Shown piece by piece: positions 45,333 to 53,424 of a DNA stretch of 64,000 nt. Under the pieces are notes generated by a model, which worked only from the letters and a program-made list of their open reading frames with translations, was not told the origin of the DNA and searched no databases. The stretch's first letter is position 1. Each line of letters begins with the position of its first letter. The position numbers were made by a program, and so were the translations under genes. The DNA is from an uncultured bacterium (GTDB taxonomy: Bacteria > Nitrospirota > Thermodesulfovibrionia > Thermodesulfovibrionales > Thermodesulfovibrionaceae): assembly GCA_937998865.1 (NCBI GenBank), contig CALLBR010000004.1:1-64000 (forward strand). The letters run 5' to 3'.

Positions 45333-47065
45333 TAGTATTTCCTCTCCTCCGGCTTAAATCTTGTTATTTTAACAGGCTTGTATTTGAAAGTGATACCTTT
45401 TTCCCTTTGAAAGGCTAAAGTATGCTTCATCCAATTTTCATCATCTCTTTTTGGATAATCTTCTCTGTAGTGAGCACCTCTGCTTTCTGTTCTCTGTAAA
45501 GCACTGGAAGCAATAACTTCTGCTAAGGTTAGCATATGACCAAGTTCAATGGCTTCAAGAAGATCAGTATTGAAAGTCTTTGATTTATCTGTAATTTCTA
45601 TTTCTTTATACCTTTCTTTTAAGGTTTTTATTTCATCTATAAGTAATTTCAATTCCTTTTCTGTTCTGAAAACTGAGCATTTGTCCATCATGGCTTGTTG
45701 AAGATCTTTTCTTATAGAAGCTACTGTCTCTTTTCCTTTGTTATTTTTGAGCATCTCTAAACATTCTGTAATTAGAGCTACTCTTTCCCTCTTTACTTTA
45801 CCTTTTGTAGAATTCTTAAGAATGGAACTGGCCGCTTTTCCTGCTCTTCTTCCAAATACTACGGTATCTAAAAGAGAATTACATCCTAATCTATTGGCTC
45901 CATGAACTGAAACACAGGCGCATTCACCAGCTGCAAAAAGTCCTTGTATAAAAGAACCGTCCACATCCCTTAGAACTCTTCCGTCAATATCTGTTGGAAT
46001 TCCACCCATCGCATAATGAGCAGTGGGAACAACAGGTATAGGTGCTTCTGAAGGGTCAATTCCCATGTAAATTTTACAGAAGGTTGATATTTCAGGAAGT
46101 CTCTCATTAAGGATTTTCTTATCTACGTGCCTTAGATCAAGATAGACATAATCTTTTCCGTCGATTCCTCTTCCTTCTCTTATTTCACTGAGAATTGCAC
46201 GAGATACCATGTCTCTTGGCGCAAGATCTTTTATTGTAGGAGCATATCTCTCCATAAATCTTTCACCTTTACCATTTATAAGAATTCCGCCTTCACCCCT
46301 TGCTCCTTCAGTAATTAGAATTCCCAGTCCATAAAGTCCCGTAGGATGAAATTGGAAGAATTCCATATCTTCAAGCGGTAAACCTTGCCTAAAAAGCATG
46401 CTTAAACATTCACCAGTGCTTGCATAAGCATTAGAGGTGACTTTAAAAATTTTACCGTAGCCGCCACTGGCTATAATAACTACTTTTGCTTCAAAGACAT
46501 GAAGTGAGCCATCTTTTATATTAATGGCTATGACGCCTTGAATTGCTTGGTTTTCAATAACTATGTCAAGAACTTGAAATTCTTGGAAAAATCTTACACC
46601 TCTTAGTTGACATTGCTCATAGAGAGCAAAAAGTACAGCATGTCCAGTTCTGTCAGCAGAATAACAAGCACGTCTTACTGGTGCTTTGCCAAACTCCTTT
46701 GTATGCCCGCCAAACCTTCTTTGAGCAATTTTGCCCTCAGGAGTACGAGAGAAAGGGACTCCCATATGTTCTAACTCAATAATAGTGGGTATGGCATCAT
46801 AACACATAATTTCAATCGCATCTTGATCTCCGAGAAAATCACTTCCTTTTACAGTGTCATAAGTATGCCATTCAGGACTATCTTCTTCTTCATTTCCCAG
46901 GGCAGCTCCAATTCCTCCCTGCGCTGCTGTAGAGTGAGAACGAGTAGGATAAAGCTTACTTAAAACTCCTACAGTTCCCTTTCCTGTACATTCAATGGCA
47001 GCACGGCATCCTGCAAGGCCTGAACCAATGATAATAGTGTCAAAATAATGTTTGTTGATCTCCAT
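45332..47065 (-). CDS. sdhA: Succinate dehydrogenase/fumarate reductase flavoprotein subunit
   Basis: Catalytic subunit of 577 residues interconverting succinate and fumarate. It shows the FAD motif IIGSGLAGCRAAIE, RSHSTAAQGGIGAA (His for covalent FAD), EFFQFHPTGLYG, the active-site region TEGARGEGGILINGKGERF, HYAMGGIPTD and NRLGCNSLLD. It heads a sdhABCD operon, divergent from the malic enzyme gene 77 nt away. Direction in vivo (oxidation or fumarate reduction) cannot be told from the sequence. Confidence 0.95.
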   Translation of the reverse strand: MEINKHYFDTIIIGSGLAGCRAAIECTGKGTVGVLSKLYPTRSHSTAAQGGIGAALGNEEEDSPEWHTYDTVKGSDFLGDQDAIEIMCYDAIPTIIELEHMGVPFSRTPEGKIAQRRFGGHTKEFGKAPVRRACYSADRTGHAVLFALYEQCQLRGVRFFQEFQVLDIVIENQAIQGVIAINIKDGSLHVFEAKVVIIASGGYGKIFKVTSNAYASTGECLSMLFRQGLPLEDMEFFQFHPTGLYGLGILITEGARGEGGILINGKGERFMERYAPTIKDLAPRDMVSRAILSEIREGRGIDGKDYVYLDLRHVDKKILNERLPEISTFCKIYMGIDPSEAPIPVVPTAHYAMGGIPTDIDGRVLRDVDGSFIQGLFAAGECACVSVHGANRLGCNSLLDTVVFGRRAGKAASSILKNSTKGKVKRERVALITECLEMLKNNKGKETVASIRKDLQQAMMDKCSVFRTEKELKLLIDEIKTLKERYKEIEITDKSKTFNTDLLEAIELGHMLTLAEVIASSALQRTESRGAHYREDYPKRDDENWMKHTLAFQREKGITFKYKPVKITRFKPEERKY

Positions 47066-47079
47066 CAGCCGCTCCTTAT

Positions 47080-47107
47080 TTGCAAAAATTATTTTATTTT
47101 GTATAAT
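47080..47107 (+). promoter_or_regulatory. Malic enzyme promoter
   Basis: TTGCAA (47080-47085), 16-nt spacer, perfect TATAAT (47102-47107). The start codon at 47143 follows a TAGGAGGACA ribosome-binding site. Confidence 0.65.
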
Positions 47108-47142
47108 TTATTACACACTATGTCAAGTATAGGAGGACAAAA

Positions 47143-48546
47143 ATGGGATATGTTCCAAGCCCCAGCTATAGTATAACACTAAGGGTAGAGATTGAAAACA
47201 AAATAGGTATGTTTGCAAAAATCGCTTCTGCTATAAGTGGTGCTGGTGGAGATTTAGGTTCCATTGATATTGTTAAGGTAGAGAAAGGACGAATTATAAG
47301 GGACATAACAGTAAATGCTCGCAATGAAGAGCATGAGAAAAAAATAATTAAAGCCTTAAAACACATTGAGGGTGTGAAAATTTTAAGAGTTATGGATAGA
47401 ACCTTTCTTGTTCATGAAGGCGGTAAAATTGGAATATACAACAGGATAAATGTTAAAGGTAGAGAAGATCTTTCAAGAGTTTATACGCCTGGTGTTGCTC
47501 GAGTTTGTCTTGATATCTATAAAAATCCTGATCATGTGTATCGTTATACGATTAAGGGAAATACAGTAGCGGTTATAACAGATGGTACCGCGGTGCTAGG
47601 ACTTGGAAATATTGGACCTGATGCAGCAATGCCAGTGATGGAAGGAAAGTGTATGCTTTTCAAAGAGTTTGGCGGTGTTGATGCCTTTCCAATAGCAATA
47701 AGAACAACAGATGTGGATGAACTTGTTGATATAATTAAAAAAATCTCGACTCCCTTCGGAGGTATCAATCTTGAGGATATTGCTGCTCCACGATGTTTTG
47801 AAGTGGAGAGAAGACTTCGTGAAGAACTTAATATACCAGTAATTCACGATGATCAGCATGGTACAGCCATTGTAGTCTTAGCTGCATTGATAAATGTAGG
47901 GAGGATCTTAAAAAGAGATATAAGGGATTTAAAAATTGTCATAGCAGGAGCCGGTGCTGCAGGAACCGCTACTGCTTATATGTTATTAGACTATGGCATA
48001 AAAGATATAGTTGTCTGTGACAGATCTGGGGTTGTTTACGAAGGCAGACAACAGGATATCGATCCTTACAAGGAAGAATTAGCAAAGGTAACTAATCCAC
48101 GAAAAATAAAAGGAAGTCTATCAGATGCTCTTGTAGGTGCTGATGTATTTATTGGACTTTCTGCTCCTAACATTGTTAGACCAGAGGATATTGAGAAAAT
48201 GGCAAAAGACAGGATAGTTTTTGCCCTGGCAAACCCAGATCCTGAAATTGCTCCAGAACTTGCCATGCCACTTGTAAGAATTATGGCAACAGGAAGATCC
48301 GATTATCCCAATCAGATTAATAATGTTCTTGCTTTTCCAGGATTATTCAAAGGACTTCTTGAGGTACGGGCAAAGGGAGTGGATAAAGAGATATTTTTTA
48401 CTGCCTCCAATGCCATTGCTAATATAATCAAAGATGAAGAACTGAATGAAGATTATATTATTCCCAGCATTTTTAACAAGAAAGTAGCTCAGGTAGTATC
48501 TCATGCAGTGGCAGAAAAGGCAAGGAAATTAAAATTAGCAAGATAA
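47143..48546 (+). CDS. NAD-dependent malic enzyme with N-terminal ACT domain
   Basis: Oxidatively decarboxylates malate to pyruvate. The 467 residues comprise an ACT-type regulatory domain (about 9-85: SITLRVEIENKIGMFAKIAS, then GGDLGSIDIVKVEKG) and a bacterial malic enzyme core with SRVYTPGVARVC, VAVITDGTAVLGLGNIGPDA, GGINLEDIAAPRCFEVE, IHDDQHGTAIV and the NAD site IVIAGAGAAGTA. The ACT domain implies allosteric control by a small ligand. It lies between the sdh operon and the TRAP genes. Confidence 0.93.
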   Translation: MGYVPSPSYSITLRVEIENKIGMFAKIASAISGAGGDLGSIDIVKVEKGRIIRDITVNARNEEHEKKIIKALKHIEGVKILRVMDRTFLVHEGGKIGIYNRINVKGREDLSRVYTPGVARVCLDIYKNPDHVYRYTIKGNTVAVITDGTAVLGLGNIGPDAAMPVMEGKCMLFKEFGGVDAFPIAIRTTDVDELVDIIKKISTPFGGINLEDIAAPRCFEVERRLREELNIPVIHDDQHGTAIVVLAALINVGRILKRDIRDLKIVIAGAGAAGTATAYMLLDYGIKDIVVCDRSGVVYEGRQQDIDPYKEELAKVTNPRKIKGSLSDALVGADVFIGLSAPNIVRPEDIEKMAKDRIVFALANPDPEIAPELAMPLVRIMATGRSDYPNQINNVLAFPGLFKGLLEVRAKGVDKEIFFTASNAIANIIKDEELNEDYIIPSIFNKKVAQVVSHAVAEKARKLKLAR

Positions 48547-48552
48547 TTAATA

Positions 48553-48581
48553 TTGACTTTTTTGGAATTTTTTAATATTAT
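48553..48581 (+). promoter_or_regulatory. Promoter of the TAXI-TRAP operon
   Basis: TTGACT (48553-48558), 17-nt spacer, TATTAT (48576-48581), one of the closest matches to the sigma70 consensus in the window. The leader of about 25 nt ends in AAGGAGGGGG before the ATG at 48611. Confidence 0.7.
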
Positions 48582-48610
48582 CATTAAAATCCTAAATAAG
48601 GAGGGGGTCC

Positions 48611-49621
48611 ATGAAAAGAGCTTTGTTGATTTTATTGAGTACCTTTTTTATTCTTTTCCTGTTTTTTGGCATTACCCCAACCTCTGAAGCTTCGAAGAAG
48701 TTTTATGTTAAATGGGGTGCTACCTCTGTCCGTTCTGGTCTTTATGCAAACACTGTTGCTATGGCAAAGGTGGTAAATAAAGCATATCCAGGCGAGATAG
48801 AAGTTACCGTTGTGGAGACGGGTGGATTTCTTGAGAATCTTTCAAGACTGCAAAGAAAAGCAATCCATATGGGACCAGCCGATGCTGCAGCAGGATATGC
48901 CAATTACATGGGAATAATTGACTACCAAGGGAAAGCCAATCCTAATCTTAGAACCCTTTGGGGTGGCTACATTACTCCTATTCACATTGTAGTGAGTGAA
49001 AAAAGTGGTGTTAAGGATGTGAAACAGTTAAATGGTGTGGATTTTGCTATGAATCCCGGTACAACTTCAGGAAGAGTTGTAGAACTCTTTTTTAAAGCCT
49101 TAAATATTAACCCAAATTACAAAATGATGGGAATAGGTGCCAGTGTGGATGCCATGAAATCAGGTGTTGTAAAAGGCTGGTATAAAGCAGGATATAAAGA
49201 TGCTGCTATTCTAGATCTTGAGGCAAATATGGATATAATAATACTTCCAGTATCTAAGGAACTTATAGATCAATTCAATAAGGTTTATCCTGGACAGGGA
49301 TTGATGATGGACATCCCTGCAGGATTATTTAAGAGTGTTAAGAAGTCTCAACCAAGCTTAGCTTATGTGGTAACAGACTTTGTTGATAAAGATGTACCAG
49401 AGGATGTAGTTTTTAAGATTGTAAAAGCAGTTTATGAGAACAGAAAAGAGATTGTAGGTTCTCTCGCCACTTTAAAAGAGGGTAATTTTGAGGATATGTT
49501 TGGGATGGCTGTAAAATATGGTAATGTGCCATTACATCCGGGAGCAGTTAAATTCTACAGAGATGTTTTGAAAGTTAAGATACCAGATAAACTAATACCT
49601 CCAGAGATGAAAAAGAAATAG
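48611..49621 (+). CDS. TAXI-family TRAP transporter solute-binding protein
   Basis: A 336-residue periplasmic protein. A clear signal peptide (residues 1-27, LLILLSTFFILFLFFG then a SEA-S cleavage region) precedes a TAXI-type domain beginning FYVKWGATSVRSGLYANTVA, with MGPADAAAGYANYM and NPGTTSGRVVELFFKALNI. TAXI proteins deliver substrates to fused TRAP permeases; those studied bind dicarboxylates or glutamate. The nearby malic enzyme and SDH support a C4-dicarboxylate, by inference. Confidence 0.92.
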   Translation: MKRALLILLSTFFILFLFFGITPTSEASKKFYVKWGATSVRSGLYANTVAMAKVVNKAYPGEIEVTVVETGGFLENLSRLQRKAIHMGPADAAAGYANYMGIIDYQGKANPNLRTLWGGYITPIHIVVSEKSGVKDVKQLNGVDFAMNPGTTSGRVVELFFKALNINPNYKMMGIGASVDAMKSGVVKGWYKAGYKDAAILDLEANMDIIILPVSKELIDQFNKVYPGQGLMMDIPAGLFKSVKKSQPSLAYVVTDFVDKDVPEDVVFKIVKAVYENRKEIVGSLATLKEGNFEDMFGMAVKYGNVPLHPGAVKFYRDVLKVKIPDKLIPPEMKKK

Positions 49622-49630
49622 GAGGCTAAA

Positions 49631-49993
49631 ATGAGAGAGAAAATTTTGATGGTAGCTCTTTTTATAATTGTCATACCCCTTTTTGCTTTTGCTCAACCAA
49701 CAGTAACAATAACTCCAGCCAAAGGTGAACCTGCAACAGAAATAACCATAGAGGGAATAGGATTTCAACCTAAGGAAGATATTGATATTGTTATAACTCT
49801 TGATGAGGGTGAAAAGGTAGGTCTAGGAACAGAAAAGGTTGATGTAATAACCACTGATGATAAGGGAATGTTTTCAGTAAAATCTGGTATACCCATAAAC
49901 GCAAAACCAGGCAAACATAAAATAGAGATAATTGGTAATAAAGGTAGCGAAGTGGAGATATTTATAGAAGTACTACCAAAGGAAAAGAAATAA
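49631..49993 (+). CDS. Small secreted beta-rich protein between TRAP subunits (unknown)
   Basis: A 120-residue protein with a signal peptide (LMVALFIIVIPLFAFA, predicted cleavage before QPT). The mature part is beta-rich: VTITPAKGEPATEITIEGIG and NAKPGKHKIEIIGNKGSEVE resemble the Ig-like/IPT style of extracellular domain. It has no Cys and no lipobox. An AGGAGGCTAAA site lies ahead of the ATG; it is 9 nt after the solute-binding gene and 23 nt before the permease. I know no described TRAP subunit of this kind. Confidence 0.8.
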   Translation: MREKILMVALFIIVIPLFAFAQPTVTITPAKGEPATEITIEGIGFQPKEDIDIVITLDEGEKVGLGTEKVDVITTDDKGMFSVKSGIPINAKPGKHKIEIIGNKGSEVEIFIEVLPKEKK

Positions 49994-50016
49994 GTTAAGG
50001 AGGCTTAAGAAGACTA

Positions 50017-51972
50017 ATGCGTGAATTAAGAGGGCTATGGAAGTTAATTCTAAATATTCTTGTTGGATTATGGGGATTGTTTATCCTATATACAGCTCTT
50101 TTGCACGCCCTGCATCCTCTTTTGCAGGGCGGTATCTCTCTTTCTATAGGTCTGGCTATTGTTTTTTTAGTTTATCCCTTTTCAAAAAGAATGTTAAAAT
50201 GGAATGTTCCTAAAATATTCCAGTACCTTATTACAGGTACCAAGAATGCTCCTTCGCTGGTTGATCTGATCTTTCTAGCCATGAGTCTCATTCCTTGTAT
50301 TTACATCATGATTCATTGGGAAGATATAGTAAGGAATCCGGGAGTTTTTGAGGATTATCATTTAATTTTAGCAGTTTTACTTGTAATAGCTCTTTTAGAG
50401 GGAACAAGAAGAGCTTTAGGGTTAACAATACCTATTCTTGTATTATTCTTCATTCTCTATACAATTTATGGACCTAATATTCCGGGAAGATTTGGCCATC
50501 CTGGCTTTAGTTTCACTGATATACTTTATCAGTTATACCTAATGACTGAGGGAATATGGGGTCTGCTCACTGATATGGCAAGTAGAATAATAGCACCTTT
50601 TATAATCTTTGGTCCTATCCTTTTTGCCACAGGAGTTGGTTCTACTGTTATGGAACTTTCCACATACTTTGGAGGGAAAATAAGAGGTGGTCCAGGTCAT
50701 GTGGCAGTAATTTCAAGTTCACTTTTTGGAATGCTCAGCGGTTCTTCTGTGGCAAATGCTGCTACAACTGGTTCCTTTACAATCCCTCTTATGAAAAAGT
50801 TTGGTTTTTCCAGATCTTTTGCAGCAGCTGTTGAAGCTGCTGCTTCCTCTGGTGGACAAATCATGCCTCCAATAATGGGAGCTGGTTGTTTTATAATGGC
50901 TGAATTTCTTAATATTCCCTATACCAGTATCATGATTGCAGGGTTAATTCCTGCTTTAATCTACTTTGCTGGTATTGCTGCCGGAATATGGATAGAAGCT
51001 GGTAGAACAGGCATGGGTAAACTTCCAAAGGAACTCATGCCTGAGCTAAAAAATATTCTAAAACCGAATAAAATTTTAGGCTTTTTCTTACCTATTGGTA
51101 CCTTAGGTGTTTTACTCTTCATGTTTTTTCCTGCCCAAATATGTGCTGCCTGGGCAATTGTTGTGTCTGTCTTATTTTTCCTATTTTTTGGAGGTCCACT
51201 AAAGATAAGAGATGTATGGAATAGAGCAAAATCAATCTGGGGTGGACTCTATGAGGGTATTGTCAAAGCATTGGCGTGGCTAATGATAATGATGGCCTGT
51301 GTGCAGATTGCTGTAAGTCTTATTTCTCTTACAGGTTTTGGAGTAAAAGTTTCCGAATTAATTATTGAAATATCAGGCTACAATTTATATCTTGCCTTAA
51401 TTGCTACAATGCTTACTGCCATAATTCTTGGAATGGGAATGACAACTACAGCTGCCTATGTTATTGCAGCTGCTGTTTTGGTGCCAGCCTTACAGCAAAT
51501 GGGGATTAATCCATTAGCAGCTCATCTTTTCATCTTTTACTTTGCCATTAAGTCAGGTTTAACACCACCTGTGTGCATAACTGTTTTTACCACTACTGCT
51601 ATTGCTGGTGGAAGCTGGATAAAGGCTGCATGGAATTCAATGAAATTAGGAATTGGCGGATATATAATGCCATTTTTCTTTATATTCGTACCGTCCTACT
51701 TGATGAAAGGTCCTGCCTGGGAGGTTTTATTCATTTTTATAGGTGCCTTTGTTGCTATGTTTGCTATTGAGGCAGGAGTTCTTGGTTATTGGAAGAAACC
51801 AGCCACTCCTCTTGAAAGGGCTTTATACATCTCTGGAGGCTTGATAATGATGGCTCCTGGACATTGGACTTTTGTGGGATTAGCAATTTTTGCCTTAGGA
51901 CTTTTATTGGAAAAATTTGATGTACAAATACCTATTATAGCTAAAAGACCAGTACAGATATTAAAAAAATAA
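50017..51972 (+). CDS. TRAP transporter permease, fused small and large subunits
   Basis: A 651-residue inner-membrane protein of the 4TM/12TM TRAP fusion type paired with TAXI binding proteins. The DctM-like part has GPILFATGVGSTVMELSTYF, SSSLFGMLSGSSVANAATTG, AAVEAAASSGGQIMPPIMGA and ILGMGMTTTAAYVIAAAVL. Roughly 16-17 hydrophobic segments are seen. It uses an ion gradient to import the substrate delivered by the binding protein. A TTAAGGAGGCTTAAG site precedes the ATG. A strong terminator follows. Confidence 0.92.
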   Translation: MRELRGLWKLILNILVGLWGLFILYTALLHALHPLLQGGISLSIGLAIVFLVYPFSKRMLKWNVPKIFQYLITGTKNAPSLVDLIFLAMSLIPCIYIMIHWEDIVRNPGVFEDYHLILAVLLVIALLEGTRRALGLTIPILVLFFILYTIYGPNIPGRFGHPGFSFTDILYQLYLMTEGIWGLLTDMASRIIAPFIIFGPILFATGVGSTVMELSTYFGGKIRGGPGHVAVISSSLFGMLSGSSVANAATTGSFTIPLMKKFGFSRSFAAAVEAAASSGGQIMPPIMGAGCFIMAEFLNIPYTSIMIAGLIPALIYFAGIAAGIWIEAGRTGMGKLPKELMPELKNILKPNKILGFFLPIGTLGVLLFMFFPAQICAAWAIVVSVLFFLFFGGPLKIRDVWNRAKSIWGGLYEGIVKALAWLMIMMACVQIAVSLISLTGFGVKVSELIIEISGYNLYLALIATMLTAIILGMGMTTTAAYVIAAAVLVPALQQMGINPLAAHLFIFYFAIKSGLTPPVCITVFTTTAIAGGSWIKAAWNSMKLGIGGYIMPFFFIFVPSYLMKGPAWEVLFIFIGAFVAMFAIEAGVLGYWKKPATPLERALYISGGLIMMAPGHWTFVGLAIFALGLLLEKFDVQIPIIAKRPVQILKK

Positions 51973-51997
51973 AGCAATTGAATAATAAGTTTTTAAA

Positions 51998-52035
51998 GGA
52001 GCTCTAGAATTTAACAAGAGCTCCAATTTTATTTT
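51998..52035 (+). terminator. Rho-independent terminator after the TRAP operon
   Basis: GGAGCTCT (51998-52005) pairs perfectly with AGAGCTCC (52017-52024) around an 11-nt loop, followed by AATTTTATTTT. It starts 25 nt after the permease stop. Confidence 0.87.
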
Positions 52036-52049
52036 CCTATGTCCAAAAC

Positions 52050-52080
52050 TTGACTTTTTTGTCAGGCTTTAAGATATTAT
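52050..52080 (+). promoter_or_regulatory. Putative promoter of the deacetylase-like gene
   Basis: TTGACT (52050-52055), 19-nt spacer, TATTAT (52075-52080). The ATG at 52086 begins 5 nt after the -10 box, so the transcript would start on the start codon. Confidence 0.5.
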
Positions 52081-52085
52081 TGTTT

Positions 52086-53003
52086 ATGAATAGAAAAGTT
52101 GCTTTCATTTATGATGATATCTACTTGAGACATGAAACTCCTCATGGACATCCTGAATCGAAAGAGAGGCTTGTTGCCATTATAAATCAATTAAAAGCAG
52201 CAGGTTTGTGGGATAAACTTCTCCATCTGAAACCAAGAAAAGCAACCATTGAGGAATTATCATTAGTGCATGAACCTAATTACATTGAAAGAATTAAGAA
52301 TTCATCACCTGGATATGTGGACCCTGATACTTATGTTTGTGAAAATACCTATGAAGTTGCCCTATATGCTGTTGGTGGAGTTTTGGAATCCATTGACGGG
52401 GTTTACAAAAAAGAATTTGATAGGGCTTTTTGTGCAGTAAGACCACCAGGTCATCATGCTGAGATGGATGCTGCTATGGGTTTTTGTATTTTTAACAATA
52501 TTGCCATAGGTGCAGCCTATGCTAAAAAATTAGGTTACAAAAAAATTTTTATAATAGACTTTGATGTACACCATGGAAATGGAACTCAGCACATTTTTGA
52601 GGATGATTGTGCTGTTTTCTATTTTAGTTCCCATCAATTTCCCTTTTATCCTGGAACAGGCAGGGAGTTGGAAATTGGTAAGGGACCAGGAGAGGGTTGC
52701 ACATACAATGTTCAACTCAGAGCAGGTTCTGGTACTCGGGAATATTTAACAGTTTTTCAAGATATACTTCCACAAAAAATTAGAGAGTATAAACCTGATC
52801 TAATACTTGTCTCAGCTGGTTATGATATGCATCAGGATGATCCCATGAGTTATATAAATGTAACAACAGAAGGAGTAAGAAGTATTGTAAGAAGTATTAT
52901 TAATTCATCATATGCTCCTAAGATATTCGTTCTCGAAGGTGGCTATAATCTTCAATCCTTAGCAGAATGCGTTCAAGTAACTATTGAGGAGTTACTGAAT
53001 TAG
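52086..53003 (+). CDS. Histone deacetylase-family hydrolase (AcuC/acetylpolyamine amidohydrolase-like)
   Basis: A zinc amidohydrolase of about 305 residues that removes acyl groups from lysine side chains or polyamines. Motifs: HETPHGHPESKERL, RPPGHHAEMDAAMGFCIFNN, the zinc ligands in DFDVHHGNGTQ and SAGYDMHQDDP, and the catalytic-Tyr segment LEGGYNL. A TTG start at 52050 is in frame, but it coincides with the -35 box; ATG 52086 fits the family N-terminus (VAFIYDDIYLRH). Its stop overlaps the convergent PPC gene by 4 nt. The in vivo substrate is unknown. Confidence 0.9.
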   Translation: MNRKVAFIYDDIYLRHETPHGHPESKERLVAIINQLKAAGLWDKLLHLKPRKATIEELSLVHEPNYIERIKNSSPGYVDPDTYVCENTYEVALYAVGGVLESIDGVYKKEFDRAFCAVRPPGHHAEMDAAMGFCIFNNIAIGAAYAKKLGYKKIFIIDFDVHHGNGTQHIFEDDCAVFYFSSHQFPFYPGTGRELEIGKGPGEGCTYNVQLRAGSGTREYLTVFQDILPQKIREYKPDLILVSAGYDMHQDDPMSYINVTTEGVRSIVRSIINSSYAPKIFVLEGGYNLQSLAECVQVTIEELLN

Positions 53004-53422
53004 TCTTTCCACAAAAACAATCCAGTATCCTCATTAAAGATTCTTTCATAAGCTTCTCCATCCAGCTCAATAATTTCAAACTCAAAGGCAAAAACATCTG
53101 CTTCAAAGAGATGTCCACCTATGGATGAGTAATCTTCTCTTGATAGAATTATATGTAAATGGGCAAAAGGTTCATTTTCTTTTATTGAAATATTTCCCTT
53201 AAGAGATGAGATTTCCATGGGCTCTTTGAATTCTTTCCACATATACTGTCTATTTTTTTGATCATAGTAGCCAATTTTTGCTCTACTTACAGCTCCTATT
53301 CCGCTAATAAGTCCTGCCTTTATAGACTTTTCTTTTAGAATTTTTGTGATTTCTGATATTATTTCATCTCCTTTCAGAAGTCTTCCTTTTATGACTCTTT
53401 TGATTTTAAAATCTCTAAACAT
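53000..53422 (-). CDS. PPC/DUF296-domain protein
   Basis: A 140-residue protein with the PCC/PPC (DUF296) fold: GDEIISEITKILKEKSIKAG, ISGIGAVSRAKIGYY, PFAHLHIILS and GGHLFEADVFAFEFEII. The His residues of HLH and GGH could bind metal. In plants the domain occurs with AT-hooks; free bacterial forms have no clear role. It follows the fused LutB-LutA gene by 2 nt and so is the last gene of the lactate operon. Confidence 0.87.
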   Translation of the reverse strand: MFRDFKIKRVIKGRLLKGDEIISEITKILKEKSIKAGLISGIGAVSRAKIGYYDQKNRQYMWKEFKEPMEISSLKGNISIKENEPFAHLHIILSREDYSSIGGHLFEADVFAFEFEIIELDGEAYERIFNEDTGLFLWKD

Positions 53423-53424
53423 TT

